From Tigriopus japonicus (Eukaryota > Arthropoda > Copepoda > Harpacticoida > Harpacticidae), in contig CM021322.1 of assembly GCA_010645155.1 (NCBI GenBank), forward strand, positions 3,214,508 to 3,278,507: a stretch of DNA of 64,000 bases, read 5' to 3'. Under the pieces are notes generated by a model that worked only from the letters and a program-made list of their open reading frames with translations, was not told the DNA's origin and searched no databases. Both the position numbers and the translations under genes were made by a program. Each line of letters begins with the position of its first letter. The first letter of the stretch is position 1. Shown here piece after piece: positions 45,958-60,619 of this stretch.

Positions 45958-48125
45958 CATTTTCGGTACTTGGTTTCATATTTCACGCAACCTTCTTTTG
46001 ATTTACTTCTGCTCCTTGGCGCGTTTTCCTTGATCGCGGACTAATCATCATTTTTTTACGTCATCTTCCATCTATTTTCATCTTTAAAGTTAAAAAGGGA
46101 AAAGTAGACTGAACACTTGCAAAAAAACCTTGCAAATATTACAATTGTCATTACCTTTCTCAAATGTGTTGTTTTTCATTAGAATCTGTTCATGTTGTTG
46201 TGTTGAGGCATTGTGGCATTAAAACTATCGGTTGACAGACCGAGAGTTAAAAAAATATTTTGGCTTGCTCGCATTGTTATTACATGATAAACATCAACTT
46301 AAATTTTCCCTTTTTCTATTCCTTAAATCGCATATTGTCATGCGTATCAAGATCTTTCGTTGTCGATCCTGATTACTAGTTAAATGACAGATCATGTGTT
46401 TAGATATAATGCCTCATGTTTCATGAACTGTTTCGTTCTTGAATACTTGAAATCATGTTTCAATATACAATGTTGTACGTCGATCTTCTTTCGCTGAGAA
46501 TAAAGTTACAGCTTACTCTAATGGAGACACAGAAAAAAGACCCATGTTTCATTTTAGATGGCGGAAAATGTGCAGGTTTTCAGGAATTTTATGACTGAAA
46601 TTAATCTCTAGGGAGGCTCGTCCTGGTAATATTGCTCGTAATTTATGGGTTCATTTCCATGGCCACATCTCGATCTCCCGTGTTTTTTGAGTGGTGTTCC
46701 CCATTGTATTTTTAATTTGGAAATTTAAATGAATGGAGAGATCCTCTTGGCCCCCTCTCCAAATTCATCGGAACTCTGTCGAGGGTCTTGAAAACTTTTT
46801 CCAAGGAACCAATTTCCGACCTCGACGAAGGCACACATGTTCTTTTTCCGAAATGCGATAAATACTGAAATACTGAAGTAGAGAGTGGATTTGGAACGAC
46901 CCCAAAAGGTTGATGTGTCAGGGAACACGTGTTAACAAGAGAGACATCAACAAATCTCAAATTTTACGAACAAAAGTCGAAGACACCGAGGGTCGAGAAT
47001 CGACAATTACAAGGGTAAACTAAATACAGTGCAGGGATTGGACCAAATAAAAAAAAAACTCATGGGAAAGAAGCATCAACTCCGTCACGTTGTTTGGCTG
47101 TTTTAAAGCTTCAAATGTTTGCCGCTGTTGTCGCCACTGTCTATCAAGAAGTTCCAATTTTGATCTGCAATCAATTCCTTTAATCATGCCAATAAGGATG
47201 GATCTAGTCATGGTATCGCAAAATAAGATGTTTTAAAGCCCTTGCATGGATATTTTATCGGTTAAATTTTATTTTGTTCATTGGTTGCATTTTTTCTTGC
47301 ACTTCTAGGTTTGTTGCACCAAATAGCTTTTACCACCATACAAAGGCAAATTGGTTAGCAGCAGAAGCGTTGTTATTTCAAAATCTATTCTTGAATGGAG
47401 CATTCTCATATTCACCTTTGTACTTGGAAAGAGTCAAAACTTATTTCTAATAAATAAAGAAATGGTGCATAATATGTTGCGTTGAAGAGATCCAGAGATC
47501 CAGAAATGTAATAATGCAAAGTTAAATCTTACAAGACATTGAGTACCAATTAGGAACTCAGTTTTCTAACCTCCTCGGACCCGTGTTCTTTTTATCAATT
47601 CATAAACTTCCGAATTTCGACATGAAAAGGACGTGAATTTCAAGATTGCTCATAATTTATTTAATACTACAAGGTATCTTGAGGCCATACATCTTCAATT
47701 TCGTAATTTCGTTCACCATCCAGATAAAATTAACATGTAAAAGTAACTAAACTATCTATAAAAGATAGCATCAAGAGAGCAGAATGTCTTGCAAGTAGCT
47801 GACTTGTCATTGTAGGTTGTGAACACATGTAAATGACACATGTTGTTCAAGTTGTCCAAAGATATCATCAAGCTATCTTTCCCTATTTCTCCGCCCCCTC
47901 CTGTTATTTGAAACTCAAATTGTGCCACAAAGTTCAAAAGTTCAAAGAGAATAAACACGGGTTGCTCAAGACTCCTGCTCGCACATCACTTGTTATTGAC
48001 AACTCTGAGCTGAGACTCAATTCTCAGGGTTCCCTCTTTTACCCTCATAACCTAAGGCCAAATATTTTTTTTCAAAGTGTATCAAAGGGACTTTTACAAC
48101 TTTTGAATAAAGAGGATAACTTGTT
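45958..48125. other. No gene recognised
   Basis: Short ORFs only. The last part (about 48000-48125) may be an outward extension of the hairpin that follows. Confidence 0.4.
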
Positions 48126-48319
48126 GAGCGGCCAAAAATATATGATTCTGAAGGCCAAATGTTCAAATACTACTTGATAAAAGAATAGCAAAATATTTAA
48201 AAAAGTATTCAAATAAAACCTACTACAGCTTGAGTACCTTTTTTAAAGATATTTTGTTATTCTTTTATCAAATAGTGTTTGTATTTTTGGTCGCCAGAAT
48301 TAAATATTTTTGGCCGCTC
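48126..48319. repeat. Inverted repeat (hairpin) with ~85-bp arms
   Basis: Left arm 48126-48210 and right arm 48231-48319 are complementary. Shared blocks are GAGCGGCCAAAAATAT, ATTCTG, TTGATAAAAGAATA and CAAAATAT. The spacer is 20 bp. Weaker similarity appears to extend further outward on both sides. Two ORFs, one per strand, end in similar peptides (SGQKYMIL and SGQKYLIL) purely because of this symmetry. It resembles a foldback MITE. Confidence 0.75.
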
Positions 48320-51300
48320 TCAGTCGATAAGGCAACAGGTTCAAAACAAAAATTTGAAGGAAAAATACTATTGGCATCCCTGACTAAGAAGTAAGACTCA
48401 GCCCTAGATTGGTGGCAGAAGCATCCATTACTTGAAATTAGCACACGCTTCTGGGGGTCAAGTTTCATGGGATAAGACGAAAAAGTGATGTGAATTTCAC
48501 AAACAATCTGAGAATTTCTATGAAATGGGTCCTTTTTTTTACCAGCCGTTTTATGAAAGGTGAAGGGAGTCACAATAAATCCTTGTTTCACATTCAATAA
48601 TGCGCAACTTCTTTTTTTCTCGTTGGGGAAATCTCCATTAAAATTAATGCCTTCAAAGCTCAATGGAATATGAAAAGTGCCATAAAGACACGGAAATGCT
48701 CCTGGAATATGCGAAAGCCATGAAGGTAATGCTGGTTCTTTGTGAGTACAAGGCAATATATTTCCACATTAAGTGAAGTAAAAGGTCATAAAAATAGTTT
48801 GCATAATCACATTACTGCCAGTAAATTGGCCTCACCCAAAGAGACAGAAAAGACATTGGAAAAGGGCGCTTTGCCACACTTACTTTCTTGCCTAAACTTG
48901 CCTGTTCAAGATTGAATTACATCTTTTTCAAACAAAGTAAAAAATCTGTCATTTCCAAAAAGTGACAAAAATTTCAATCAAGATAAAAGAAAAATGCCCA
49001 CTAACGGACCATTAAGGTAAAGAAGGTCATTTCTGCGATCAAACTTCCCTGTTTGTCGTAGTTGGCAGTCAATAAGAGCCAAAATGACTCGCTTTTATTC
49101 TCATTATTCGTGCTTCTGTGGCCATTTGAGATCCAAACCTGGCCATTTGCAAGAAGAATGTCTTTGTTGTCCGGCCCCCAGCATGAATTCCGATTGATGT
49201 CTGTTGGATTTGAACATATCTATCTCGGCAGGGGAGGTCAGACAGACTTCAGAGTTCTTCCCCAAATTCGAACTTCCCACCTGTCCTCTTCGAATTGATT
49301 TCCGAGGCGTCACCAGTGTTGCCAGTTCTAAAGAGGTCAAGACATGTTGACATACTGACATGGGGAACTCCAACTGCTATCTTTGTGCATCACTTTAAGA
49401 GTCAAGGTGCATCGAATGGAGTGCGAGTTCTTGGAATTCCCATTAACCCGAAGAACCATAGAACCAAATATAGATTGATAAGGACTACATTCATCAATGG
49501 ACATCACATGCACATGAAACAAAAGGACGCCAGACTGTAAATGTCGGTGAATGGAGATTTATTCGTCGGATCTCGTGGGGAGTTTACGAACTCTTTCGAT
49601 GTTTGCACAAGAAATGCACTAAAACCTGAAAATCATGGGAACCGTTTTGACTTGAATTTCAATTAGGAAATTCATTTCATATCGCTTGTCAATGAGCGGA
49701 AATTAGTTCTCTCGCTCCCTGTCGACACTTTTCATTTTCATCATCATTGGAATGAGACTTCAAAATATTTTGTCTCCTTTATCAATGTCGAAAATGAAGG
49801 GGGCATCTGTCATCGTTTCATGTGCTCTTTTGGGTTGAAGTCGACATTTGCATAGAAAGCCCATCGACTTTCGCCCAATTTAACAACAATCAGGTGCGAA
49901 GAATCGCGACATTAAACGAGTTTTCAGCGGACAATTAAGCCAACAAGACGAGTTTGAAAGTTCCTTTTTACCAAAATCTTGATACAGTTTTGAAGAAATG
50001 ATTCTAGCTTAGAATATTGCAAACATTCACTACATTCAACACATTTTCAAACATATGGATCGTAGATTTGAAAAAGGCTTACTGAACATGTAATTGTGTG
50101 TTAAGCTACTTTTGAGGATTTTTTTAATGAAATTTAATATATCCTAAGCATTATCACACCTATTTGTGAAAAGTTCTATGATGGTCCTTATATTTCACAA
50201 ATATTTCAAAGATAGCTGATAAAGATTGAGATAAAATTATGGACCCAAACCCCTAAAATTTCCTGTTCTCACCCATTTGATGGTCTCTGTAACATAGAAA
50301 TAAACTTCATAACTTGGAAGTTCTGGTTCCTTTGGTCCCCCAAATCTATGGAAAATACAACAAGTGTTCCACGATTTAAAATTGGCCGTGTCTCCATTTA
50401 ACCATCTGGCTGGATCCTCCTCCTCCCTCTTTGGAAGTACTACCTTAGAGATCGCAAAAAATGAAATCAATGGCTTGCAAATAAATTCGAGATGTTACAA
50501 CAATTGAAAGGCATGCTCTACAAAAAGCGCGTTTTATTGCCCTTCGTTTCGGTGGGTCTCCTAATGTGAGATCCCGAACGGCTGTTTTAGAGCTCTACCA
50601 TGAAACGGCAACCCTCAAACCAACGCCCGATTTCTGAACCAAAGGTTCCCTCATTCTATTAGAGTTCTCTGGATCCCCAAATATGAGATACGGGGATGAT
50701 GCTTGTAAAAAAATACTAAAATTACGAACTATACAAATTCGGGACTGTTTTTACAGCTTGGATTAAACAGTTTTATGTCTTTCTCTCTGACAATAAAGTA
50801 GCATTAGACCCTGGGGCCAAAGATGGCGGCAATTAATAGCCAACACTGACTGCACATTGTCCCCTAGGTTCCTCGTCCCATTGTCTCCGATTGGACCGCT
50901 CAAAAGGCGAAAGTTTTATCAGTGGGTCGGGCATTGATTTCACTTTGAGCAATTGAATTTGAAACGAAAGCGGTGGTTCTTCATCCATGTGATACCACCA
51001 CCTTTTTAAGCTCTAGTGATTACCGTTCTAATAGGACTGTTGGTACACAGGTGCAGGGGAATAGCAAAAAAAGTATTGTACCCATTATAGAAAGGGAACC
51101 AAGGGATTCAATTTGTTGTTTAGTGCTCTCTGTGTACACAACATCCATACTCACATTTGTTGAGTTCGTTAAATGAACAAAGACATTTTTCATGGAGCAG
51201 AGGATTGGGTCTGTGGAAACAGGCGGAACCCTTGGATTTTATGATTGTACTTTACTTTTTGCTATTCAGCAATAAAACTAAAGTGGGAACATAGCATCAG

Positions 51301-54300
51301 TAGCTTGTCTAATGTGAACTAATATGCCGAATAAGAGCAACTTAGAATGGCTAGAATGATCTTGGTTATCAAGTGATACTTACGGTTTCCCCCAAAAGCA
51401 GTGATTGGAACAGATTTATTCAAATGCTCCCTAAGAGTTTGATAGGTTCCCCTTTAAGATTTCGCGTGGAACTGGAACTCTCGATCCCACTTCTCAACCT
51501 TTCGACTGGTTCGCAATGTTCGATTCAGATTAACACCGGTCCACATTCGGGCTGGGCTCGTAAAAGTCGCTTGGAAAATGTCAATAATTCTCGTGTGTCG
51601 TTCGTTCGTTTTTGCCCCTCTCATCTGGATTCTGAATTCTGGACCCCAAGGATCATTGGGGATGGTCGGGGTTGCTCAAATGGCACCTTTTGCATAGGAT
51701 AACCCTAAACGTGCAATGCCAGTCTGGTTTGACGTTCATGTCCTACGTCTGTCTGTACATTCATGTAGCATGTGTACTTCGCCGTCAGGACAGAGCATAG
51801 GAGCTCTCACACATGTGTGCGTGCTTTTTGATGCACTTTTTTGGGTTAACGACTTCGCCAATTCTGGGTCTATGAGATTCGGAATGGCAGTGGTGACGGT
51901 TTTTGTCTGTCTTATATAGGATGCAGTTTGTCCAAAATCGACTTTCAGATTCAGCCAAATGCAGGATTTTTTTTTTTGTTTATTGGGGACACGAAAGGTG
52001 GAGTACGTAAATGGGTTATGGTTATTTGTATGAGTCAGTATGGAATAACTTTGTTCAGTAAGAGTACTGTGATGGAATATTGGGGACGGACTGTAAGGTA
52101 AGTTAATGACCATGGTTGGCAAGAAGCCAGGACATTTGGGGTTGCTTTTCTCTCTATGTGTGTGCCGAATCATTGCGAAATGACGGGTATTGGCAAAATA
52201 TAGTGTTCCTTTTGTGGTCCCATTCGCGAAATGACGTTTTTACAAGGACATTAAATTTGAATTTCCCGGGGTCTGTTCTCGAGGTAGAAGGAACTACAAT
52301 TAATTGGTAATGAAACGTATTGGCCGGGCTTTCCTCCAATTACGAAATTGAATTGAGGGGCCAATTCTCAAGAACGACGAAATCAAATGTTCAACAGATG
52401 TGTTTGGCACTTCAAAATGGGTGGCAAGCACTCAAACGTGAAGATCATCTAGTCATGTCACTGGTCCCGAGACCATTAGCGAAGAAGTCCCCGTCCATGT
52501 CAAAGAACACACGCACTCCATCACAGGATGGATTGCAAATATAGAAATGAACTCCCCATTTCGCCTTGTTACCTCTTGGTGGGGGATCTTTTTGCAAACC
52601 CCTCGAGGGCATTAATCCCCCACCCCTTTTCCCGTCGGAGATCACCCTCTGATGCAGGATGAGCTTGGGATGACTCGGAGACTGGATGTCGGTTGAGCCA
52701 AACCATTGCATGGGTCGGTTTGAAGACCTTTGGTGGTGTCATCCATTCTCCAGAACTCAAAGCTCCTCAAGATCCTTGTCGTTATCTAAGAGTATTGTTT
52801 GAAATCCTGGTATTATCTTTTGCAACATATGAAGTGGATGAAGGATGAAAGAAGGGTAAGGTGGTCTGAGTGCCAAAAGTTTGTCCCCAGGCTTTGTTTG
52901 AACAATCGCCATCTAATGAAGAAATGAGCCCCATTCAAAGGTTTATGAGCCATTGAAATTTTAGTTTTACAAGTCATTCCAATTTTGCAGACGACTCCCA
53001 TCTGCTCTAGATAACCCCAACCAGATGTGTCATTTTCTAACTTTGTAAGGACCTTACACAATAGCTTTTTTTTCTTCCTAGTTTCAAAACCTAGGCCAAT
53101 CAGCATAATTCAAAATGAGGCACACTTGTGAGCAAAGTGCACTATTGCCCTGTGCGTGGTCAAATCAAACTCATTCAATTTGCCTGTTCTTTTTCGTTTC
53201 TCTGTTTGGTCGGGAGTACGTTTGAAATGTATTAGTGATGTATTTGATGAGCAGAGATGAGCAATCAAGGGTGGCATTGACCAAAAATACTCTGGAAACA
53301 CAGCCCAACCTATTATGACAATCCTCTGGAAGCGTGTCAAGCATTGTTATTGCCCTTCAAAACTCAACCAAGGGTGACTGACTTATGACTTTTATGAGTG
53401 AGGGTAACTCACAACAAGCGGAAGGTTCAATTTCAAATCAATGATATCAACTCTAATGGTTGAAATCCAATACATTCAGTGGCTGATGTTCCATTCAATA
53501 TGTCTAGTAGGTGTTTTTTGTCTCCTTTTTTCACCAATATTGAACATTGAACACTTTGACTCTCATTGTGCACAACAACGGGCTTTGGCTTTTAATGAGC
53601 GGGAAGAGGAAGTTTATGAGGTGCAAAGCCCAGAATTTACGTAATTTCTGCCCACCCTGTCAAAGCTATTTTTACCCCTAATTTTCTTCAATGGCTTTAT
53701 GCATTGTTGGCAGAGGGAGGGTTTTTTGCTCTTCCATGTGCAAATATTTTGCGGAGCAGACAATTTCGCCAGTTTTTTTGGTTGCCTATTCAAATGAGCC
53801 CAGAGGACACATGAAATAGTACTTGTACATACACAAACCCAACAAGAGAGAACCAAAGGACCAGGTTGAATACAATAACACTGTCCAAAAAATACAACAA
53901 ATCCACCCCTAATCCACTTCACTTTAAACTAAACATTTCAATTTCTCATGACCATTTGCTCTTGTTTACTCGCCATTTCTATTTGGCATTTAACGTCCAG
54001 TCCATCTGTTGTTGTACCCCCAAAATTCAGTGAGTGTATTTGCAATGTCCATTGATGCATTGAGATGGGTGCTTCTTGTGAGCTATTCAAATCGACCAAT
54101 AATGTGCATGCATTTGCTACCCTGGTAGTTCTGGACTCTCTTTTTTGCAAACCCATAAATCACTCGAGTGTGTGTGTGCGTGTGAGCAAAAGAGAAAGAA
54201 AGAGCGAAATGCCGCTTTCAGGAGAAGTTCCACAACCACTATTAGCCAAGTGTTCCAATTCATGGCGTCTTTCCTGCAAAAATTGTCGATGCCAATACAG

Positions 54301-57300
54301 GTCTTGAAATTGGGATACAATTTGGGGTTGGGTTTGAAGCACAAAGATAGTTAAAACTCGTTTCAGTTTCATTTATTGTTTTTCTAGCTTCCAAATATTG
54401 GGTCATGCGAATCCAATGCTCAAAGTCGTATAATAAAAAAAGACAAATTTGCGAAACCAAACCATCACCAAATGTTCAGAGTGTGAGACTTGGATTTAGC
54501 AATATTGGTATTGTTCTCTGTTGCATACATTCTAAAGAATATCCATTGCCAAATTTATTGTCCAACAATTTCATGGCTCTTTGTGTCGCCAGATCACTGT
54601 GAGAAAATCGCGGACTGATCCTCCGAGTTATGGCTTTACAATCCAGGCCATAGATCAATCTGGAAAGTGCATGAGATGAAAATTCGCAAATCCTCCGCTT
54701 TTTTCATCGCTTCTTTTCAAGTCTCACATTGGTGTGAAACTATTTTTGCGAGCGGTCCATCTGTCGCTTGGTTTTCGACCGGCTTGACAATTAATCTATG
54801 CAAAAATGTGCCCTGTTTTGTTCCAGAATTGGTCATAGCTCTCCAGAGAAACGAAGTGAACCCTTTGGGGGTGAGATTTTGCCCCAATTCTCCGCTTGTC
54901 TCTCCCCTCTATTCCAAATGGTTTTCGGAACTCCCATGACGAATCTCTGGAGTGAAAGCTCGAATATTGGCAGAGAAATTAATGACTCTGCCAACAAAGA
55001 CAGATCTTTTTTCTTCTTATTCGTGTCTCTTTCGGGAGTGAAAACCGCCAAATGCATTCAAATTTTCAGTCAAGGCTTTGTTTTGCGCCATTTCGCGTCT
55101 TTTCCCAGCTGGACATTTCAAAGCCTAAGAGCAACGATATTGATCTCCACAAAGTTAGTTCCCACATGACTTGGCACAAACATCGACTTGAAATGTCTTC
55201 ATCACACACTAAATTCAGTAGCTTTCTTCAAAGACCTGTTTCAACGGCTGTTTTGAAGTACTTGATTGATTCAAGGGCTCTTGCTAAAATCGTGAAATGG
55301 ACGCGTTGAACACGTGGTTCCGTTCTTTTTTCATGTTGTGCTCTTCTTTCTGGTGATCCTGATTTGAATCCAATCAATTGAGCATCTGATAAATTGTGCC
55401 CTCGTCCATCCACGTTAATGGAGCTTTCCAGACCACTACACCCCAATCCCCTGGCCTCCAATAACACGAGGGTTGAATTTAATTCAAAGACCCGCATCCA
55501 CAAAACCAGCCATTTTCGAGGGAAATGAAATGGCATATTGTCCCATTAATTCCAGTCAACATTGATATTAGCCTCACCGACAAAAAATCATCGGGAACTG
55601 GTTCCATTTCCAACCTATTACTTCTTGGAAAAGGGGGCACATTTTTCAGACAGTGTTCCTATTTTGGATGTTCTCAATTGCCTATTTATCCGTAGCTACG
55701 CAAGATGTATCAAAATAAAATGTCAGAAACCGCCCACTTCAAAAGAAGTATGGAACATGTTCCACACACATATGAACGCACCCAAAAGACACGACAGAGA
55801 ACCAATAGCAAAGACGACAAACTGGCTATTAAACCAAAAGAAGGAAACCATTCCACAATCTGCGGTCTTTTATTAGAGATCCCTAAGAAATGGTTCGAGT
55901 AGGGATCATAATCATAACCAAGTGGAACACGACCCACCCGCATGGCATTTATTTGCTACGAAACTGCTCACATTAAGATAAGCTCAGGACCGACTTTCCG
56001 AATGGGCTTTCCCCGCATCAATTGTGAGCCAATTTTTCTAGATTTTGCGTCTGGAACAAATATTAACCAAGATCCCTTTGCCTAGGTTAGGAAATGAGGA
56101 AAGTTATGGGAGATGAGTTCATAAATAAACTAGAGAGAGATCATCACCCATCATCCTCAGACGAACCTGGAAATAACCTCAGAATCCTCGAAATAAGCAC
56201 CGATAAAACCCGAGGGCGAGGTCATATCGTAAAACCAAAGTGTTATGACGAGCTCCTTCCACATCAAAATACAACACATCGTTCTTAAACACGCTTATAA
56301 AACCTTTAGGCACCCTGACAGACTAGATAGCCCAATTTTTATGTAAATATTTAATCACAAAGTTATCGAAGCATGTCAATAATCTCTCTCAATACCCGAC
56401 ACATATCCAACCGGAGATTACAACAACGGGAACGAAAAAGGGTGCTAATACAGTTCAAATGTGACAAGTCCTTCAACTACAATCACGCCAAAGGATTTTC
56501 AAGTGTCAGAAAAAATTTGCATTCGAAAGAACACCACCTGACAAATCCTCTTCTCTTCCTGAGGCTGGACCTTTCACTTATGCTCACAGAGGGTTGGACG
56601 CTTCCAATTGAACATTTGGTTACATTGAAAGCTGCTTAAAATCAATTCATCTCAAGGAAAAGATTCGTGGTGCAGGCTTTGTTGCTCTCTTAAATTATGA
56701 ATGTGTCAATATCAAATCGATCTTGAGAGGACAAATTTGGTTGTAGATTCACAGGATCAAAGGGATTGTCTCAGATTCCTTAAACCCGGTTTGGAACCTT
56801 TAGAGCTCAAAAACAAAACCGTTAAATTAAATTCGACCATTTTAAGAGCCAAACTACTGACATCTGTGACTTTTCTCTAGATCATACGCCTTAAAATAAT
56901 TTTTCCGACCAAAAGTAATTATGTTGCTTAATGGCTTAGCAAATTCATCTGATATGTATTTATAACCAGTTTATTACATAGCCAAGTAAATTTGAGTTGC
57001 AACACTGCAAGGTCCTCAAGCTCTATCTAATTTTTGCTGCAGTACCATACATTTATGTTACCATTTTGTGCACACTATGTCCATGATTAGCTTTTGTTTT
57101 TGGCCAAGATTCGTCTTAACCTCACATATGTCGGCTTTTCTCAAATGTTAATAATTTTTTCACGTATTAAAAACCTTTCCAAAGAAGTAAATCTCTTTTA
57201 TTTCAGTGTTTTGTGACGTCTTGGAAAACAATTTGGTCGTGTCCTTATCTTAGTCGAATGTTGTTGAAGATGTCAAAATTTACTTGAAAAAATAACTCGA

Positions 57301-59216
57301 GCAAGTGTCATATTGGTTAGCACTAAAAAAATCAAATGAAAAAAAAAACATCTTGTACTATGCATTGAGCATAAGAAAACCCCCCATCCTGCATGCACTA
57401 AGCCTAAGGGAGAGATCGGATTTGAGAGTGATTGGTGAAATCAAAATACCCATACAGATGTTGTGTTGGACTGAGTGAAGTGACTGATTACTCTTGGTTT
57501 GCTACATTGATCCAGAAAAATGGCCCCAATTACCCACTCCAAGCCACATGGAAAGAGTTCTGGGGTAAATTCGGTCGAATGAGGCGAAAAATGGGGAAAA
57601 ATAAATGCTTCTCTCCTCCTCCTTCTTGTCGGCGTCGCCGTTGCGTTCTTACGGTAAAAAATGATCGGGTCTCCCCTGCAGAAAAAGCAGAAAAAAACTT
57701 TGCTGTACCGTCAGAATTGGCATGGGCCACCAGCTCGGACTTGTCACAAGCTAATGATGATATTTGGCTTGATTAATGGTCGATTTCCAGCCGAATTTCT
57801 CCATCCAATCCAATCAACAGCTGGCTTGATCGCGTTTGAATATTCAATCGAATGAATGCACAATGTTTTCGTTATCGTTCCCGCTTTTCGAGTAAAAATA
57901 TCGAGGTCCAACGCTAAAGACGATGGATGCTTGTGGTTACTTTTTTCTGTGAACCAAGAAATTAAGTGGGATTGATTCTCATCATGACACGGTGGACAAA
58001 TGAGCTTGCAAATTGGATTTATGTCTCGGTGAAAAGCACACACTCACTCCACCATCAATCTCCACTTGGCCTGAGGAGATCTTTATCTATAATGTCTTGC
58101 CATTGAAAAGCGTCTGGGTCATTTCATCAACGTCACTTTTCGTTCTACCTGTGCATAATGAAGACCTTCACCGAGCTATTACCTATTAACTTGGGAAATA
58201 CTTACTTTTAAAGTTCCCGCCAACTATTATGAACTGATCCCAAACATTGATAGCTAGACACCTCGTGATTCTCATTCAAATTCAAGGACATTCATAATGA
58301 CATATTTACAAACCGGCAGCTGTCAATGATGATAAGGTTATACCTTCTTCAAAACGGCGCCATCTTTGAACGGAAGCTGAGATGTAAACACATATTCTAG
58401 ATGGGGGTGGATGTGAAAGCAAGGTATTCTGTGTGAGTATAGTCCCTGAACATCTGCCTCAATCGTGGTTTATTTGATAGTAAAATTTGAAGTGCTCCTC
58501 GCTCATCTACATTCTACATTCAACATTCTTGCCATTAACCTTAAAGGAGAGGGAAACAGAGAGTAGGCGAGGGAACTTTAATGCCTGGATCATTCAAGCG
58601 GGAAACTTGAAAACATTCCGTCTGATCCCATTCAATAAAGAGGAGCAAAACCATTGAATATAGGGAAAAACGGTTCCTCCATAAAAAATAGGGGGTGATC
58701 CACCGAACTGAAAATGGCATTTGATCCACTTATTTAGGTAGTAGCTCGAGATTGGCACGTACACTGTTATTTATGATGCAAAAAGACCGAGAGAAAAAGC
58801 ACATGATGGACCACGCAAGTCAGGTGTGGTCTTTGGACAAGTTTCTCACCCTGAGCTCCCTTGCAAATCGTGTTTTTGCAAATCGTTAGAGGCGTGTTGT
58901 GGGGGAGGATCTGAGATGAATTATGTTTTTAGACCCCTGTGGATGTGTTTGAATGTGAGCCTCATCTAATGAACTTCTAGTGTACGGACATGGGATCAAG
59001 ATCTAAATTGCACATCCCCCCAGAGATGTTGGGGAGGAGAAACCAATTTTCGAACTTGGGGCAGAAAGTGTGCCAAATGCTTTTGGTTGGTTGGGTGGCA
59101 TTCATTTCGCAGGTGATTTCGCACACGTGCTGATTAAGAGTCGCTATAAAAATTCGAACGCTTCCGAAATTGCGCGGCGGAAAGAAAAATTATTGACGAG
59201 CGGCTGATGCGCATAA
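48320..59216. other. Long gene-poor, transposon-poor stretch
   Basis: Nearly 11 kb without a recognisable gene, RNA or transposon. Weak items only: a 162-codon minus ORF (48268-48756) that begins in the hairpin, a possible decayed LINE C-terminus around 50490-50640, a strong donor-like GTAAGTAT on the minus strand near 51380, an AAGGTAAGT donor-like site on the plus strand at 52096, a T run at 51969-51980 and a GT repeat at 54168-54183. It may be intronic or intergenic regulatory sequence. Confidence 0.5.
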
Positions 59217-59320
59217 CTCAGGGTGACTAATTAAGTAACTTGAAACAAAGCCTCAAATGGAAAAATCTCGCTGAGAGAGATATTCCACGAGTACATTCAG
59301 ACAATTTTAGTCACCCTGAG
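59217..59320. repeat. 104-bp inverted-repeat unit, CTCAGGGTGACTAA ends
   Basis: Perfect 14-bp arms, CTCAGGGTGACTAA (59217-59230) and its complement (59307-59320). The core CAGGGTGACTAA resembles some DNA-transposon termini. No clear target duplication flanks it, so a small MITE or a chance/regulatory palindrome are both possible. Confidence 0.55.
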
Positions 59321-60619
59321 GGTAAGGGGATCCAGTTTATGTGATCTGTGGAAGGTATGCAAACGATAATTTGCACAGACGAAAGGGCTTTCCGTGGATT
59401 AACTTTTACGAGGTGGTGGTGTGCTGCTTTCAGAGAATGGTGATCCCATTTCCCTCTTCCAAAAGGAGACTTAATGAACCAACCCATTCACAGACAACAT
59501 AGGGACAAACTATTCTCGTTCTTTAAAAGCATTTTTGCGCATTGAAACTGCATCAAAGTGCCAAATGAATTATGTGAGCATAAAACTAATGCATCTCGAG
59601 TACCAACTCTCTCTCTCATTGTTGCATATTGCTGGATTGCAGCTTTAACAAACGGACACTCTAGACACACTACGATGTCCTGTTGAGGGCGACGTCGGTC
59701 CCACTTAATTGAGAATAGAGGTCTCTCCGTTCATACTTTAAGATCTTAGGAAGGGTATACTTGGGTACAGACTCAAATTCTCTCTAATTGACACTCTACA
59801 GGTTTATGAAGAGATAAGTCTTGGGGTCCTGAAGAATTGGGGGGGTTGGCAAAATGTCAGGTTGCATGTATGCCAGAGAAAAGAAATGGTGCATCGAGGG
59901 ATACACCACGAATGGAACTTTATCACTGCAATTTCGAGCCTCTAAAGAAGACATTAAGTGACAGCTAGACATGTGAAAGATGTCGTAAAAGTTTTGATAT
60001 ATCCTAACCTCCAAGGTGCAAAAAACCGCACCCCACGTTTACGTAGGGGATTGTCCTCCATTTTCTTTGTTCCTGCGACATCTTGAGTATTAATTTGAAG
60101 CCAAAGTTATGACTCATTTGCCGCCAGAGCTCTCTTTAAGCTATAAAGACAAACTTCTTGAGTGCATCCTGGAAATTTCATTGCAATTTATTCTAGTGAG
60201 ACCGTCAAAAAAGCCTTCCGAGTTTTGTGAGCGATTCCCATGGTTGTTGGTACATTAATTAGGCAAAACGAGGATCAAAATACTGCCAATGATATCAGGT
60301 TTCGGGAACAAAGGCGGAAGTAGGCTCGGCCATTCATCTCTATTTGATAACAATCTTAGGGACATTAGCAGAAACACAAAACGCAGAGGATTCGCCAAAA
60401 AAGCCGAAGCTTTATCTCCCGAGGGAATCACCCTCCAGCGCAAAAGAACCACCAGCTACACGAAATAAAAGACTTGCTCAATGTCTCCCGAGTTGGTCCA
60501 AAGTTCCCGAATAAACTTCCCAGAGAAAAGCAATGGTGTTTCATTAATTTGTGACATTCAGCTTAAGAGAAACAATGAAAACGTGACCAAGCGCGCATCC
60601 AGAGACCTTTTAGTGAAAC
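59321..60619. other. No gene recognised
   Basis: Only short ORFs with no motif I can name. Confidence 0.4.

Noticed and set aside
50490..50640. Possible second LINE C-terminal fragment on the plus strand (RFGGSPNVRSRTAVLELY)
   Set aside because: Short, interrupted by stops, and no partner domain or tail nearby; too weak to call.
59150..59166. AAGAGTCGCTATAAA shared with the SINE tail region at 41243
   Set aside because: A 15-base match is expected by chance in a window of this size and the flanks do not align.
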